A DNA stretch of 64,000 nucleotides, from the NCBI GenBank assembly GCA_003049465.1, contig PYSS01000010.1, forward strand, positions 434,001 to 498,000. Reading direction: 5' to 3'. This DNA comes from Magnaporthiopsis rhizophila. Taxonomy: Eukaryota; Ascomycota; Sordariomycetes; Magnaporthales; Magnaporthaceae. The stretch's first letter is position 1. Every line of letters begins with the position of its first letter. Positions 12,441-25,100 of the stretch are shown here, one piece after another. The notes under the pieces were generated by a model. That model was not told where the DNA came from, searched no databases, and saw only the letters and a list, made by a program, of their open reading frames with translations. Position numbers and translations under genes: made by a program.

Positions 12441-15400
12441 ATGGCCGACGATGACAGCAGGATACAAGACATCTACAAGAAGATCGAGCGCGAGCGGGCG
12501 CTGATGAACGCGGCCAATGTTATGCGACAGCAGACCAACAACGATGCCGTCCGCTCCAAACTCGACAGCCAGATGCGCGATGGCCGCCGCAACATCGAGT
12601 TCTTCGAGGAGAAGCTGCGCGAGCTGCAGATGCGCAAGATGGGCGCCGGCATGGAAAACATGAGCATTGGCGGCTCTACGCTGGCCTCGGGCGGCTCGTC
12701 GTCCTCGCGCCCCCAGGGCTCCGACATGCGCACCGACTCGGACGGCACTCCGTTGCCGCCGCCCAAGGACGGCTCCTACGGCGACCAGTCGGGCTACGGC
12801 TCCACGCAGTACAGCCAGATCGGCCAGCACGGTGACATGATGCCTCCCAGGGGGCCCTTTGCAGCACAGCCACCTAGGAGCGGCATGCCTAAGGGGCGCC
12901 CCAACTTCACCAAGCTAGGTATGCGACCTTGTGTCGTCTATAATGTTCTCTCTGTTACCCTCGCAGCGATTCTAACATTCCTTTTCTCACGCCGCAGATC
13001 TGATCAAATACGACACTCCCTATCTCGGTCCTCGCATTCAGCTCATGCTGTCGCAGATCCAGTTCAAGCTCAATGTCGAGGAGCAGTACCTGAAGGGCAT
13101 CGAGAAGATGGTGCAGCTGTATCAAATGGAGGGCGACAAGAAGAGCAAGGCGGACGCTGCCGCTCGTCGGGTCGAGAGCAAGCAAAAAATAATACTTTTG
13201 AAGCAGGCACTCAAGAGGTACGAGGAATTGCATATCGACATCGACCCGACAGACTCTCCGGATGGTACGTACATCTTCCCGTAGGTCACCAACGCATCTG
13301 GCAAACTCGCTCCTGACCGCGCTTTCACCTGGCAGATGACAGCATCAACATGCCGAATCTGAGGAAGCCCCTGACCGGCCAGCTCTCCATCAGAGTGATT
13401 GCCGTTAAGGATGTTGACCACGCCCCCGTCGGTCGATTTACCCGCGGCCCCGAGTCGCTCGTGGCGGTCAAGGTGGAGGACAACGTCGCGGCGCGGACGA
13501 GGATGTCGCGGACGGACAGATGGGAGGGCGAGTACCACAACATAGAGGTCGACAAGGCAAACGAAATCGAGCTTACCGTGTACGACAAGCCCGGCGAGCA
13601 CTTCATCCCCATCGGAATGCTCTGGGTAAGGGTCTCGGACATTGCCGAGGAGCTGCGGAAAAAGAGGATCGAGGCCGAGACTAGCAATCTGGGATGGGTG
13701 TCCGCCGACAGGATGGGCGATCCCCGTAACCAGGCGCCGTCAAGCTTCCCCATGAACCCGCAGCAGCCACAGTTTGGCGGCCCGACCTCCCCGGGCTTCC
13801 AGGGTCAGCAGCAGCAGCAGCAAGGATACCCACCGCAAGGCCAGCAGCCGCAGATGCCCATGGGACAGGTTCCGCAGGAGCCCATCACGGGCTGGTTCAA
13901 CCTCGAGCCGACGGGCCAGATCCAGCTGAGCCTGAACTTCATCAAGGAGAACAAGGACCGCCGCCCCGTCGACCTGGGCCTCAACCGCAAGGGCGCCGTC
14001 CGCCAGCGCAAGGAGGAGGTGCACGAGATGTTCGGCCACAAGTTCGTGGAGCGGCAGTTCTACAACATCATGCGCTGCGCTCTCTGCGGCGACTTCCTCA
14101 AGGGCGGGGCGGGCATGCAGTGCGAGGACTGCAAGTACACGTGCCACATCAAGTGCTACACGAGCGTCGTGACAAAGTGCATCAGCAAGTCCAACGCCGA
14201 GACGGACCCGGACGAGGAGAAGATCAACCATCGCATCCCGCACAGGTTCCAGGCCTTCTCCAACATCACGGCCAACTGGTGCTGTCACTGCGGCTACCTG
14301 CTCCCCTTTGGCAAGAAGAACTGCCGAAAGTGCAGCGAGTGCAGCCTGGCCGCACACGCCCACTGCGTGCATCTGGTACCCGACTTTTGCGGCATGTCCA
14401 TGGCCGTGGCCAACCAGATCCTCGAGGGCATCAGGACACAGAAGCAGCGCCAGCAGAAGGCAACTTCGATGAGCGATCGGACGCTGCGTCCTGCGACCAA
14501 GCCCACGGGCCCGTCTGGCCACGCCCCTTCGGCCTCGTACTCGGGTGCGGGTATGTCGCCCAGCTACGGCCCCGGATCGGCCTCTCCCGAGGCTACAGAA
14601 GCGGCCAAGTACATGTACTCGAGCCAGACCTCCCCTCAGCGAATCACGTCGCCCGACAGGACTTCGACATCGTCGCAGGCGGCAGCGGCGGCTACTGCTG
14701 CCATGTCTGCGATGCCTGGAGCGCTCGGGCCGCAGGGGTCGGTATCGTCTAGTTATGGAACCGGAAGCGGTGGAAGGTACGGCGCCGGCTATGCATCCCC
14801 CGACGGCCGTGATGATGATCCCTATGGCCTGGCGCCTAGTCTGTCATCTCAGTCGCCGCCTGCCCAACAGCCGGCACAGCCTTATGGCTCACCGCAGCAG
14901 CGCAAGTACAATCCTGCCGACTACGCCAACCTGAGCAGCGGCTATCCCGGCCAACCACAGCAGGCGATGCAGCAGCAGCAGCAACAGGCCTACCAGCAAC
15001 AACAAGCCCGACCTGCCCAGCCACAGTCGCCGCAGTCCATGTACCAGCAGCAGCCACCGCAGCAGCAGTACTCGCAGCAGCATCAGCAGATGTCGCCAGT
15101 CAAGCCCCAGGCGCCGGTGGAGCAGGCTGTCATGTCGCCCACAGCAGGAACGATCATCCCGACTTCGGCTAAGAGACCGCTGCCGTCGGCTACGGACCCA
15201 GGCACGGGCCAGCGCATCGGGCTTGACCACTTCAACTTCCTCGCGGTTCTGGGCAAGGGCAACTTCGGCAAGGTTATGCTGGCGGAATCCAAGAAGACTA
15301 GGAACCTCTACGCCATCAAGGTGCTCAAGAAGGAGTTCATCATCGAGAACGACGAGGTCGAGAGCATCAGGTCCGAAAAGCGTGTGTTCCTGATCGCGAA

Positions 15401-16439
15401 CCGAGAGCGCCACCCTTTCCTCACCAACCTGCATGCCTGCTTCCAGACCGAGACTCGCGTCTACTTTGTGGAGGAGTACATCAGCGGTGGTGATTTGATG
15501 CTGCACATTCAGCGTGGCAACTTTGGCTCCAAACGAGCGCAGTAAGTTTTTGACCTATTTTTCAGGTTCTCACGCGTGCACCGCTTGCTGACCCCTCTGC
15601 TCCATCTACCTAGGTTCTATGCGGCCGAGGTTTGCTTGGCGCTCAAGTACTTCCACGAGAACGGCGTCATCTACCGTGATCTGAAGCTCGATAACATCCT
15701 CCTGACTCTTGATGGACATATCAAGATTGCAGACTACGGTCTCTGCAAGGAGGACATGTGGTACGGATCAACAACGAGCACATTTTGCGGCACGCCCGAG
15801 TTTATGGCACCGGAGGTAAGATGCGTTCTGCAGGAACTCGCAGGTGACGAAAGAGGGGGAAAAAAAAACATCGTTTTCTAACACGAGTGGCTCGCATAGA
15901 TCCTCCTTGATAAGAAATATGGACGCGCAGTCGACTGGTGGGCATTCGGCGTCCTTATCTACCAGATGCTCCTGCAGCAGTCGCCGTTCCGGGGCGAGGA
16001 CGAAGACGAGATCTACGACGCCATCCTGACGGACGAGCCGCTGTACCCGATCTCGATGCCACGAGAATCGGTCTCGATCCTGCAGAAGCTGCTGATGCGC
16101 GAGCCCGACCAGCGGTTGGGCAGCGGACCGACGGACGCGCAAGAGGTCATGTCACAGCCGTTCTTCCGTAACATCGTGTGGGACGACATCTACCACAAGC
16201 GCATACCTCCGCCGTTCCTGCCGCAGATCAAGAACGCGACAGACACGAGCAACTTTGACTCCGAGTTCACGAGCGTGACTCCGGTGCTGACTCCTGTGCA
16301 GTCTGGTAAGTTGCGGATGAAAGCTTTTGTGTGTTTGTCTGAGATTACTCCTTGCTGACTTGGAATTTGCTATCTAGTTCTCTCGCAAGCCATGCAAGAG
16401 GAATTCCGTGGCTTCTCGTACACGGCCGACTTTGACTGA
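12441..16439 (+). CDS. pkc1: Protein kinase C (fungal PKC1)
   Basis: Six exons, 12441-12918, 12998-13264, 13336-15541, 15614-15815, 15900-16305 and 16378-16439, encode 1206 residues. Fungal PKC1 is the Rho1-activated kinase at the head of the cell-wall-integrity MAP-kinase pathway. Domain order fits: HR1a (residues about 1-75), HR1b (about 160-245) for Rho1 binding, a C2-like domain (about 254-372), two C1 zinc fingers (about 483-531 and 552-602), a long Gln/Pro/Ser-rich linker (about 620-860), and an AGC kinase domain from about 881. Visible kinase residues are the glycine loop GKGNFGKV, Lys910 in YAIKVLKK, YRDLKLDN (Asp1006), and DYG at 1024-1026 in place of DFG, a substitution I recall from fungal PKC1. 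The activation loop TFCGTPEF, turn motif TPVLTP and hydrophobic motif FRGFSY are all present, so the gene looks intact. Confidence 0.95.
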
Positions 16440-17246
16440 GCTGTACGACGTAAAATATGACCGACGACGCCTTGGATCGAGAAGAACTCGCGCGACAAGC
16501 AGCGATTGGCTGGGGCGTATCGGCTCCGCCGCTGTTTACCCGGGCGGTTGTTATGAGTACAAACAGTCCTGATGCAGCTCCCAGGTAGTCTTCTGCCTTG
16601 GGCGCGGACGAAATGACACCACCGGGTGCCCGCGGAACTCGGGTGGTGTTGCGATAGCCCCTCATGTCAAACCTGGAGGCCGGCTGCGTCACGGAAGAAA
16701 GGCCGGTGACTCCGGGTAGGTATGGAGGGAGAGGGCCCTGTAGGAAACGTGGCGACGAGAGAAAGGATGGCCTGGGCCCACTTGGGTGAGGGGGCCTCTT
16801 GTCTGCCCACTGGTTGGAACGACTTGTCATGACTGGAAATACCCCCTCGTTCGACTAGTTTGACAGCGGGAATATCACATTAGACGGCCTTAATTTTTCA
16901 ATACAAGAAAAGGTCAAAAGCTCTCTCTCCGGCTTGGGACGGGAAAAAACTGTTGGGGAGGACAGGAGGGAACAGGGGTTGTGGAAGCGAGCGTCAAAAG
17001 GGAAGGACGGTTGGTTGGGTGTTTTTTTTTTTACCTGTATCGATTTGTACACATTGTTTTACAGTATGGCCTCTCTCTCTGGACCGTCCATCAGAGTGTT
17101 GTGGTTCGGTCAGGTGCAAAACAAATTGCATGACATGATCCTATTTACACGGCTTAAAAGACTGGCAAAACGACGGCTCCCAAAGAGTCTATATCGGGAC
17201 AGTGTCCAGTGTGGATGCTTTTCTGGTGGTATTTTTTTGGTTTTGT
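16440..17246. other. Convergent 3' intergenic region
   Basis: 3' ends of PKC (plus) and She9 (minus). No protein-like frame or RNA gene seen; T-rich stretches near 17017-17035 and 17222-17245 are compatible with 3' end signals. Confidence 0.5.
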
Positions 17247-18644
17247 TCACCTCCTGAATAGGAGGCTGCCGGCGGTGGCGACGACAATGGCGCCAGCGAC
17301 GGCGCTCTCGAGGGCGATGATGGACACGTCGCGCATGCGGAGGTGGATGCGGCGCTCGCTGCACAGGTCGGCCAGGGCGGGCCGCCACAGGTTTGGGTCC
17401 GAGGCGAGCTCGGCCCAGGTTGCTCTTTGCAGTGGCGGTGGTGGTGATGCCGCTGGCGGTTCTGGTGGTGTTGTGGTTGTCGTCGTAGGCGAGGTAGGAG
17501 TGGGAGCAGGAGCGGCAGCAGCTTCAGCACGAGCAGCCTCAAACGCGGCCAGCGAAACCCGCACGGCCTCGAGCTCGCGACGCACCTCGTCCATGACGCC
17601 CTTCTCGTCCTCGGCGATGCTGCGCACGAGCCTGCGGCGGCGCCAGGGCTCGGCGACGAACTGGAACGCCAGGAACAGCACGACGTTGACGCCCATGAGC
17701 CCCCAGGTGCCCCAGGTGGACGCGCGCCGGATGCGGTCGGACCAGATCTGCTCCTCGTGATAGCGGCGCATGATGCCGCTGTTGAGGCGCTGCGACAGCG
17801 CCGCCTCGTCCGCCTCGGCGTCGGTCAGCGCAGCCGCCGCCGTCGCCGCCTCGGCCTCGAGCGCGTGGTCCTGCCGGTACAGGTGCGTGAACCGCTCGAG
17901 GTCCGCGGGGCCCCAGGAGTCCTTTCGCGCGAGCAAGGTAGTCACCTCGCGCTGCGTGGATGCTCGCGCCGAGTGCGCCGTCTTGTACCGCGCCCGCGCT
18001 TCTCGCAGAGTTGCTTGGGCCTCTGAGAGCTGCGCTTCGAGCTGCGCGTTGCGTCGCTTGATGCCCTCGATCGAGTCGTAGCCCGTCAGCTCGTTGAGCG
18101 TTTGGGTCCCCGCCAAAAACCGGGTCTGGAGGTTGTCCATAAAGTGCGAGAAGCGCGACGGCCGCCCGTCGGTTGGTTCGGGGTCCTCGTCGACGCTGCG
18201 GACTGCTGGTTTTGGTTTTGCTGTGGGCGAGGCGTCTGGCCCGGGCTTTGTGCTGGCTGCTTCTGGCTGCTGCTTGGTCTCGATCGAGGGGGAGGAAGCG
18301 GGCGTTGCGGAGGAGGAAGAGGACGAGGACGAAGGGTTAGGGGATGGTGCTTTGGCCGCGGCTTCGGCCTGCTGGATGATACGCTCGATGTCCGGGTCGT
18401 TGGGCCTGGATGGGGGTAGTGACGAGAAGTGCCTCGATGCACCACCCGCCGTGGTGCTAGGATGCCGCCGGCCGGCGACAATACATGGTGTCGTCGTTGC
18501 ATCCCTCAGGGCCAGCTTGGAAAACCCGTGCCGTCCACGACTGACTGCCGACGACGACGACGATGCCCGGCGGCTCGCTCGAAAGGAGCCCAACAGGATG
18601 CGGCTCGGCCCGAGCAGCGGACGGAAAGGCGTAGGGGTCGCCAT
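17247..18644 (-). CDS. She9/Mdm33-family mitochondrial inner membrane protein
   Basis: A single-exon gene of 465 residues. She9/Mdm33 proteins sit in the mitochondrial inner membrane and affect its morphology and fission. The N-terminus is Ser/Arg-rich with few acids, a probable presequence, then a low-complexity Ser/Pro/Lys region to about residue 150. A coiled-coil matrix region follows (about 185-295: many Glu/Arg/Ala heptads such as RRNAQLEAQLSEAQATLREA). The family signature RYHEEQIWSDRIRRASTWGTW precedes membrane segment 1 (about 312-331, LMGVNVVLFLAFQF), with FVAEPWRRRRLVR directly after it. A second membrane segment closes the protein (about 444-463). The conserved block is very characteristic; the low-complexity insert near 390-415 is Thr/Pro-rich. 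Confidence 0.92.
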   Translation of the reverse strand: MATPTPFRPLLGPSRILLGSFRASRRASSSSSAVSRGRHGFSKLALRDATTTPCIVAGRRHPSTTAGGASRHFSSLPPSRPNDPDIERIIQQAEAAAKAPSPNPSSSSSSSSATPASSPSIETKQQPEAASTKPGPDASPTAKPKPAVRSVDEDPEPTDGRPSRFSHFMDNLQTRFLAGTQTLNELTGYDSIEGIKRRNAQLEAQLSEAQATLREARARYKTAHSARASTQREVTTLLARKDSWGPADLERFTHLYRQDHALEAEAATAAAALTDAEADEAALSQRLNSGIMRRYHEEQIWSDRIRRASTWGTWGLMGVNVVLFLAFQFVAEPWRRRRLVRSIAEDEKGVMDEVRRELEAVRVSLAAFEAARAEAAAAPAPTPTSPTTTTTTPPEPPAASPPPPLQRATWAELASDPNLWRPALADLCSERRIHLRMRDVSIIALESAVAGAIVVATAGSLLFRR

Positions 18645-18887
18645 TGATCCAGCCCCAGCCCGCGGAGGGACCGATGCCGACTTTTTTCGATGGTGACGGA
18701 GAAGTCAAGGCCCGATCAGTTCTATCCGGGCATCAATGGCACGACATGGATGGGCATCAGCCGAGGAGGATGACGGAAATTCTGCAGGGGGTTGAGGTGT
18801 TTCTGCCGGGGCGGTGGGGCCTCACCGCCTAGAGGGGTGTTGGCGAGCCACTAATTAGATGTACATGCAACTATAAGTTCTGATTCA

Positions 18888-19625
18888 CTACAGCACCCGA
18901 TATCCGTCATAAATAACCTCGGACCCCCGCCTGATGCCGCTGCCCAGCCACATGCCCTCGTTGACCCAGTAGTATCGTTTATCCCCCGTCTCGAGCCGGA
19001 TGAACAGCCGGAACATGTAGTCGCTTGCGGGAACCTTGTCGCCCTCGACGGGATCCAGCAGCTTCTCCAGCACGTCGGGCGGCCCCGTGCGCCAGCCCGT
19101 AGTCTGCACCATGATGTATGCCGGCGTCGGGTCGTCGGTAACGAGCAGGTAGCGCGTGTCGACGTACGTGGCTTTCGTCTCGGTCAGCAGCTGCGCGTCC
19201 TGCCCGCCCGCCTCGACGGTGCCGCCGCCCCAGCTGGCGCTCCACTGGCCGCCCTTGAAGCTGATCCAGTTGCGGAAGCCCCAGGGCCCCTCGCCCAGCC
19301 CGACCTTGGGGTTCAGGTACACCTTGAGCCGGAAGTCGACCGTCAGTCCCGGCACGGGGAGCGCCGTCGTCGCCGGCAGCGAGCCCGTCGGGAACCGCGA
19401 GAGCACCTGCGCCCACGTCTTGGTGCGGTTGCTGCCGGCGCTGGTGTCGGTTTCGTTGCAGATGATTGGCGTCGGCGCCGTTGGCTTTTGATCTTGCTCT
19501 CGGGCTGCGAGCTTCTCGTTTGACGATGACATGGCGGATGTAGGTGCGAGTCTTGAAGCGGTGGTGGTTGCGATGGCTAGCAGGCCGAGGATGGAGAGAG
19601 GGAGAAGCCGCGGGCTCGGAAGCAT
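18888..19625 (-). CDS. Secreted DUF3237-family protein
   Basis: A single-exon gene of 245 residues. The first 23 residues (MLPSPRLLPLSILGLLAIAT) form a signal peptide, so the protein is probably secreted. The C-terminal 150 residues match the DUF3237 fold as I know it: a GG-rich turn before a 'GTVEAGGQDAQLL' strand, TRYLLVTDDPTPAYIMVQTTG, a WRTGPPDVLEKLL segment, the DYMFRLFIRLETGD...YYWVNEGMWLGSG block, and a C-terminal YDGYRVL. The family forms a small beta-barrel of unknown activity. One potential N-glycosylation site lies in NRTKT. It is followed downstream, on the same strand, by She9; no functional link is implied. The function is unknown. Confidence 0.82.
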   Translation of the reverse strand: MLPSPRLLPLSILGLLAIATTTASRLAPTSAMSSSNEKLAAREQDQKPTAPTPIICNETDTSAGSNRTKTWAQVLSRFPTGSLPATTALPVPGLTVDFRLKVYLNPKVGLGEGPWGFRNWISFKGGQWSASWGGGTVEAGGQDAQLLTETKATYVDTRYLLVTDDPTPAYIMVQTTGWRTGPPDVLEKLLDPVEGDKVPASDYMFRLFIRLETGDKRYYWVNEGMWLGSGIRRGSEVIYDGYRVL

Positions 19626-20198
19626 TGGGTTTGTAGGGAACGAGCTTCTAGGGGCTCAGGTGGTTTCTGCTGATTTTCTGGGTTTCAAACCGGACGAAAC
19701 CGAAGACTATCAGTGCTGCTGGAAGGGACGCGTGCCGTTCTCTTAAAGCCCTCCTCAGGTCTCTCTTGTTCCCACCGGATCCTCACCGCGGCCAAAAGTC
19801 GGCCTTACCCAAATAAGGTCTCTCCAGTTCTAACACCACTCTGGCTGGGCCGGTCGTGAACGAGTACCCCGCATCGAATGGATCGGACTCTGCCGATTGA
19901 TGGTTGATATCCCTTTCTAACCGGGGCGGATATTGTCCATTAGAGCGTCGCCCCAGATCTTGGCTGTCGATGACATAAACCCCGCACCGGCATCTGGAGT
20001 CGGTGGTGGGCGTGCCGTTGGGTTGTAGTGGGTGCAGCAACCCCCAAGCCCGGTTATTGTCCATAGCCAACAAAGGTGTGCCCTTTGAGACTGAAGAATG
20101 AGTGATAGTCGTCTTCAATAATTGTGTTCCTCAACAGGTTGATACCTGGAACATGTACACAAAAGCAAGGAGACAAGCCCGACGACCAATGACGCCTC
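19626..20198. other. Intergenic region between DUF3237 and MFS genes
   Basis: Promoter of the DUF3237 gene and 3' end of the MFS gene (both minus strand). No additional gene seen. Confidence 0.5.
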
Positions 20199-22124
20199 CT
20201 AAACAGTATACAAAAAGTCTGGCCGCATATCCCCCAGCGCCTCGACCTCGCGCAGAGTCTTCCCCTCGGCCCAGCCTTCGCGTCCGCCGCGCAGCCGCCG
20301 GGCGTTCTCGGCGCGCAGCAGCAGCGTCATGAGCACGCTCCCGCCGAGCAGGAACACGGCCATGAATCCCAGCACGACGGCGTGGCCCTCGACGAACCTG
20401 GGCGGCGAGAAGTAGATGTGCGAGCTGGTGACGCCGTTGAGGTTGCCCCACCCGATCACCATGCCCAGCACCACGCCGCGCTTGTAAACGCCCTCGACAT
20501 TGTTGGCCGTCCACGATATCGTGTTGGCCACGCACGGGTAGATGCCCGCCGCGCCCAGGAACGTGCCGGCGTACCGCCACGCCGGCGACTCGGCCGCCAG
20601 CAGCACCGCGAAGCCCGCGATCCCCACCGTGGCGGGCACGATGTTGCACAGCCCGCGCTGGCCGGTGCGGTCCGCTACGCGGCCCACTGCCACCGTCAGC
20701 AGCGCCGCCGCGACGTACGGAGGCACCGTCATGAGCTGCGCCCGTACCGCTCCCCCGTTCTGGTGGTGCTCATCCTCCCCCCAGCCGAGCCCGGACACGA
20801 TGGAGGGCAGGAAGAGCGAGAAGGCGTAGAGGGGCATGTCGCAACCCGCGTAGATGCACATGGCCAGCCACGTCTTCCAGTCGCGCAGCGCCGCCGCCAC
20901 GTGAGCCCAGCTGAAATCCTCGTGTGACGCTGACGACTGCTGGTCCAGCTTGAGCCGCCGCGTCACACGCGCCCTATCGTCGGCGGAGAGGAATCTCGCC
21001 TCGTCCGGGAAGTCGTGCACCATGCTGAAGGACGCGAACCCCACCACCACCGTCAGCAGGCCCTCGAGGATGAAGATCCACGCCCAGCCGGGCCGCCCGC
21101 CGATGCCTGCCATCTTCTCGATCAGGGCCGCCAGCAGGCCGCCGAAGGAGCCTGCGATGGCCGCGGCGGAGAAGAAGATTGCCTGTTTTGAATCAGTCGC
21201 TGTCATCAATTCTCTGCGATCGCTTTTAGGGGAACCATGTCGACTCACCGCTCGGATGCCAAATTCGGACCGCTTATACCAGCAGGACAAATAATAGTTG
21301 ACGCCCGGGAACAGCCCGGCTTCTGCGAGGCCGAGGAACCATCGAGACGCCATCAGGCCGCTCCAGCTGTGCACGAAGCCCATCCCGAGCATGCAGATTC
21401 CCCAGAGGATCCTGTCGGGGGCGAATAGTGAGCACGATGCGCATGTTTTACATGGACGAGGAAAAGGACTGTCGCTCACATGATGATGGGGATGAAGAGG
21501 GACGGCCGGAACCTCTTGAGCAGAACGTTGGTGATGGGCTCGGCCAGGGCGTAGGACACGAAGAAGATGCTCAACGTCGTGTTGTAATGCGTCGTGTCTA
21601 GCCCGAGGTCCGGACCCAGGCCGGCGATCTTTGCGTTGCCGATGTTTGTCCGGTCGAGGAAGGCTAGGAGGTATAGCAGACACAGCTGGGGTGGCGGCGG
21701 ATTAGCAATTGTGGACCTGCGTGCTTTGTTCCATCTACTTTCTTCGTTGCTGAGGCTTACCCATGGCATCAACCTCCAGTCCAGTCTTGTGACGAGAGCT
21801 CTGTCCTGCAGAGGGAGAAACAGCCGTTAGCCAAGTAGATATGGAAGCTGGAGATTCCCAATAGCCACTCACGGCCTGTCTTCGCTGCTCCTCTGTGAGG
21901 CCCGCGTCGGGGTCAGGAGGCAGGTCCGTCGTCAGGGACGATGCCCTCTCGCGCTTGGGGCTTTGAGAGCGGATAGGCGTGTCTTTGCTCTCGGCGTCGC
22001 TGGTGTTGTTGCCCGACCCCCGGGAGTAGCTGTTCCTGCTCTCCAGTTCGCATGGGCTGGCGGCAGCGTCGCAGGGAGGGCTGCCCCTGGAGGCGCCGCG
22101 CCAGGGGGTGTCGGTAGACGACAT
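20199..22124 (-). CDS. MFS transporter, Dal5/anion:cation symporter family
   Basis: Five exons on the minus strand, 22124-21873, 21805-21761, 21685-21480, 21411-21249 and 21182-20199, encode 549 residues. The cytoplasmic N-terminus is Ser/Pro-rich and hydrophilic. RLDWRLMPWLCLLYLLAFLDRTNIGNAKIAG is the TM1 signature of the Dal5 (allantoate permease) family, and ASRWFLGLAEAGLFPGVNYYLSCWYKRSE is its TM4-TM5 signature. About 12 membrane segments are expected, in two groups of six around the LSADDRARVTRRL loop. Such proteins import small carboxylates, vitamins or ureide-type anions with protons at the plasma membrane. All four introns have GTGAG/GTAAG donors and CAG-type acceptors; the 45-nt second exon is needed to restore the TM1 motif. 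Substrate unknown. A single gene, without catabolic neighbours. Confidence 0.92.
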
Positions 22125-25100
22125 ATTGGACTAGCCGCGGTATGAATGGTTATATGGGGCCCACTACGTAGCTGTCATCAAGGAAGGATATGGGGGTTTA
22201 TTGAGACGGGGAGGGAGGCAACGTCGGCTGGACACGCCTTGCCAGGCCTTTTCGTTCACAGCGGAACGGTTCTCCAAGCTCAGGCCGGGGATAAAGACTT
22301 TTTTGTGGTCTCCACACAACACACCGCAGCTAAGGTGTAGTGGCCAGAGTTAAAATGCTTCTAGAATGGTTCCGGTCCAAGTGCCCCCTAAAACTCTGCA
22401 GGCGGGCTGAATCCAAAGTGGTGTACATGACGAAATGGCGGAACCGTAACCTTTGTCCTCGCCCAGGAAACTCCAGAGGCAGTTTCTGGCAATGATATTT
22501 TGGCTCCAGCTGCATGCAGTCGTCGCAAAGGGAAACGTGCATTCACCGCTCCCGCCACCAGGGCCTACCTCGAGCATCTCACCTGATAGGCCATTTATCG
22601 AGACAAAACGCATGGCTGCCGCAGACAGCCGGCTTGGTCGTCCGACGTGTGACGGGAGGGAGTGTTGACCCTGCCCGTTATTGGAGATTAGGCCCGCGGC
22701 ACCGAGAACAGTGATGGAAGCTCTCGTGTCTGGTCTGGTGTCTCTCGCTGTATCACATGGAACCGAAGGCCATCTGCATCGCTCTCGTTGCCTACGGGGT
22801 CTCCGGATGCCTGCATGGAGCCGGCACAGGTGCGTGCACAGGTGCGTCGCACGCGGTATTCTAGAAGCCTTCCATGCCTTCTGTCGGGAGATTTTTGTTA
22901 CGGGGCTAGCAAGCAGTATGACGTCCACGACTTGCGCGGACGCCCCTTGGATAGGGCAACACGTCGATGTTGGACCTTCGCTGCCGGTTCCGGGGTCTGC
23001 TAGGTGATTCGCCCTGTCCAGTTGTTTCCTTCTCGACTGCAGTCGCACCGCCCCCTAGCTTGGTGTCTCGGGTTTCATGCGGGGACCCGTGGAGATGTCC
23101 CTCTTGAAGTACGTTTCCTTTCTTCTTTCCCGGGGGGCCACCCCGACTCCCCTCCAGCAAGAATTTTGGATGATCAGACAAGCATCGCGCAAAAAGGGTG
23201 CACCAAGACAGCACGGATGTGCTTTCGAGATAGACAGTACTGGTGCGTTGTTCCACCATAACCCCCGCCGTCGGCTTCTCGGAAAGCAGAGACAGGAGGC
23301 AAGGCAAGGCTGTCTCAGATCTTCGATTGTGTCTTAATCTACCGGCCCGTCAACCTGGGGCCGGGACACTGTTGGGTATGCCCCCCTGGGATTATGGGCT
23401 CCGGTACGATCGTCTCTCGCAGGACGAGAATGCTCTTTTGGTACGGCCGGTTCCGTTTTTGTAGAACACGGCTGACATGCAGCATTCCGGCGTCCGTTGC
23501 CTGATGCAGAGCTGTGAGGGCAGGAATCGATGCTCTCGCGCAGAGCGGTGAAGCAAGGGAGAATGCCATGGCCGAGGACAACCATGCCCGAGACGCAGTC
23601 TCGTCCGAAGATGTCGACATGGACAACATACGTCGTGGACCACGACGGCTGACGGGTACGTGCCACCTGTAGCCACGTGGCTGGAGGATAGCTGCATGCC
23701 GTGGAGGCTGCTTGGATGCGATGGCCAGTAATCGGGTCGTTCGCTTGCTAGTGCGGCTTCCATGATCGCAAAGGCTGAGGAGTGGGCGCCTCGTCACGCG
23801 TAAACCCGAGGTGACGACGGGCTTTCAGAATGAAGTTTCCGAGTGGACGACGCCGAGCGAGTAGATGTCGTGGAGTTTCTTGTATCCAACACTCACGCCT
23901 GAGACTTGAACGCCGCCTTGCACAGCCGCCTGTCGGCCGCGTCAGCCGACGCTGTCCGTACATGGCAACAAAGAAACTGGCCAAGAAGTATTAGGTGAGC
24001 GGGATCCGAGGAGTACACGCTGTTGCTCTGCATCTACGGGTATGTATCATCCCCCGCAGCAGCTGATATACAAGCCTCGGAGCTTTACTCTGCCCTGGAA
24101 CAGCTGTCTGTCCGATCAGAACATGCACGCAATGGGTATAGCTCGAGCACAGGCTTGTCTGCTAGGCGGCGAGAGCGTTCACAGGAGCGGTGCAGTCGAA
24201 GCCGCCCTGACCCGGTTGCCAAGCCCCAACACCCAGATCGTCGACATGGCGCGGCTCCAGGCGGAGGGCAATGCCGGCACGTTGTCGATATGGTACGGGG
24301 TCACAGCAACGGGAGGGCGTACGGGCGGGGATGAGCGAGTCCCGCCAACTGGTGCCGTTGGTGATCGGGATATAGATGCCGGAAGCGATTGCCTCGAGTG
24401 CTTCTGCCGCGGGCCGGCGGGAGCGCTGGTCGGGCTACCGCGGGGCTGCCCCGGCTTCCGCGAAACCTCCTCGCGGGAGCGCCGGAGTTGGAGTGAGCTG
24501 GGTCCCCGGCTGGTCGAGGGTCTCGCTGTGTTGACGACTGCTGGCGACAGGAGAAGACTTGACGGACGGTTAAGTCATCTCAGTCGTCCAGGTGGTGCGG
24601 GTCGCCGCGCGAAAAGCCGGACTGTAGGTATCCGTTGTGAATGCTTGCCGGCGCGGGCTTCGGGGCGTTCGACCTCGAAAAATGACCTGTGCTTTCCGTC
24701 TTCGCTGAGACCCGGGCCCCGCTGACGACTGGTGGAAACGAATCTATACCCCACTTGCTGGTGACCCTGTTTGTCTAAGTGCTCGATTTTGTCGGGCGCA
24801 CGAGCGATACGGAGGTTGTTGATGAAGCCAGTGGTGAGCGCCTCTGTGTTCACGAGCGAGAACTTCTGAGCAAGCGACGGGCGGCGGCCGTAGGGCACTG
24901 GCGACGGCGGCCGGATGTATTTGGCATGTACTCGGAGGTCCCTATGCCGTTTCATCTTGGCCAGCGAAAATTTCCCCGAGTAAAACTTGACCTACCCTGC
25001 ACCTACACTGTACCCTGATCTATGAGACCGTTCTTGCTGGACACGACTCTATGGCGCCGGCCTTGCGCTGCTCGTTGGTGACGACGCCGCGGCGGGAGGC

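Noticed and set aside
13740..14522. 260-codon minus-strand frame in the PKC gene
   Set aside because: Antisense to the C1-domain exon; no independent protein features.
24042..24725. 227-codon plus-strand frame in the gene-poor interval
   Set aside because: No recognisable motif, biased Arg/Gly content; the minus strand looks more protein-like in part of it.
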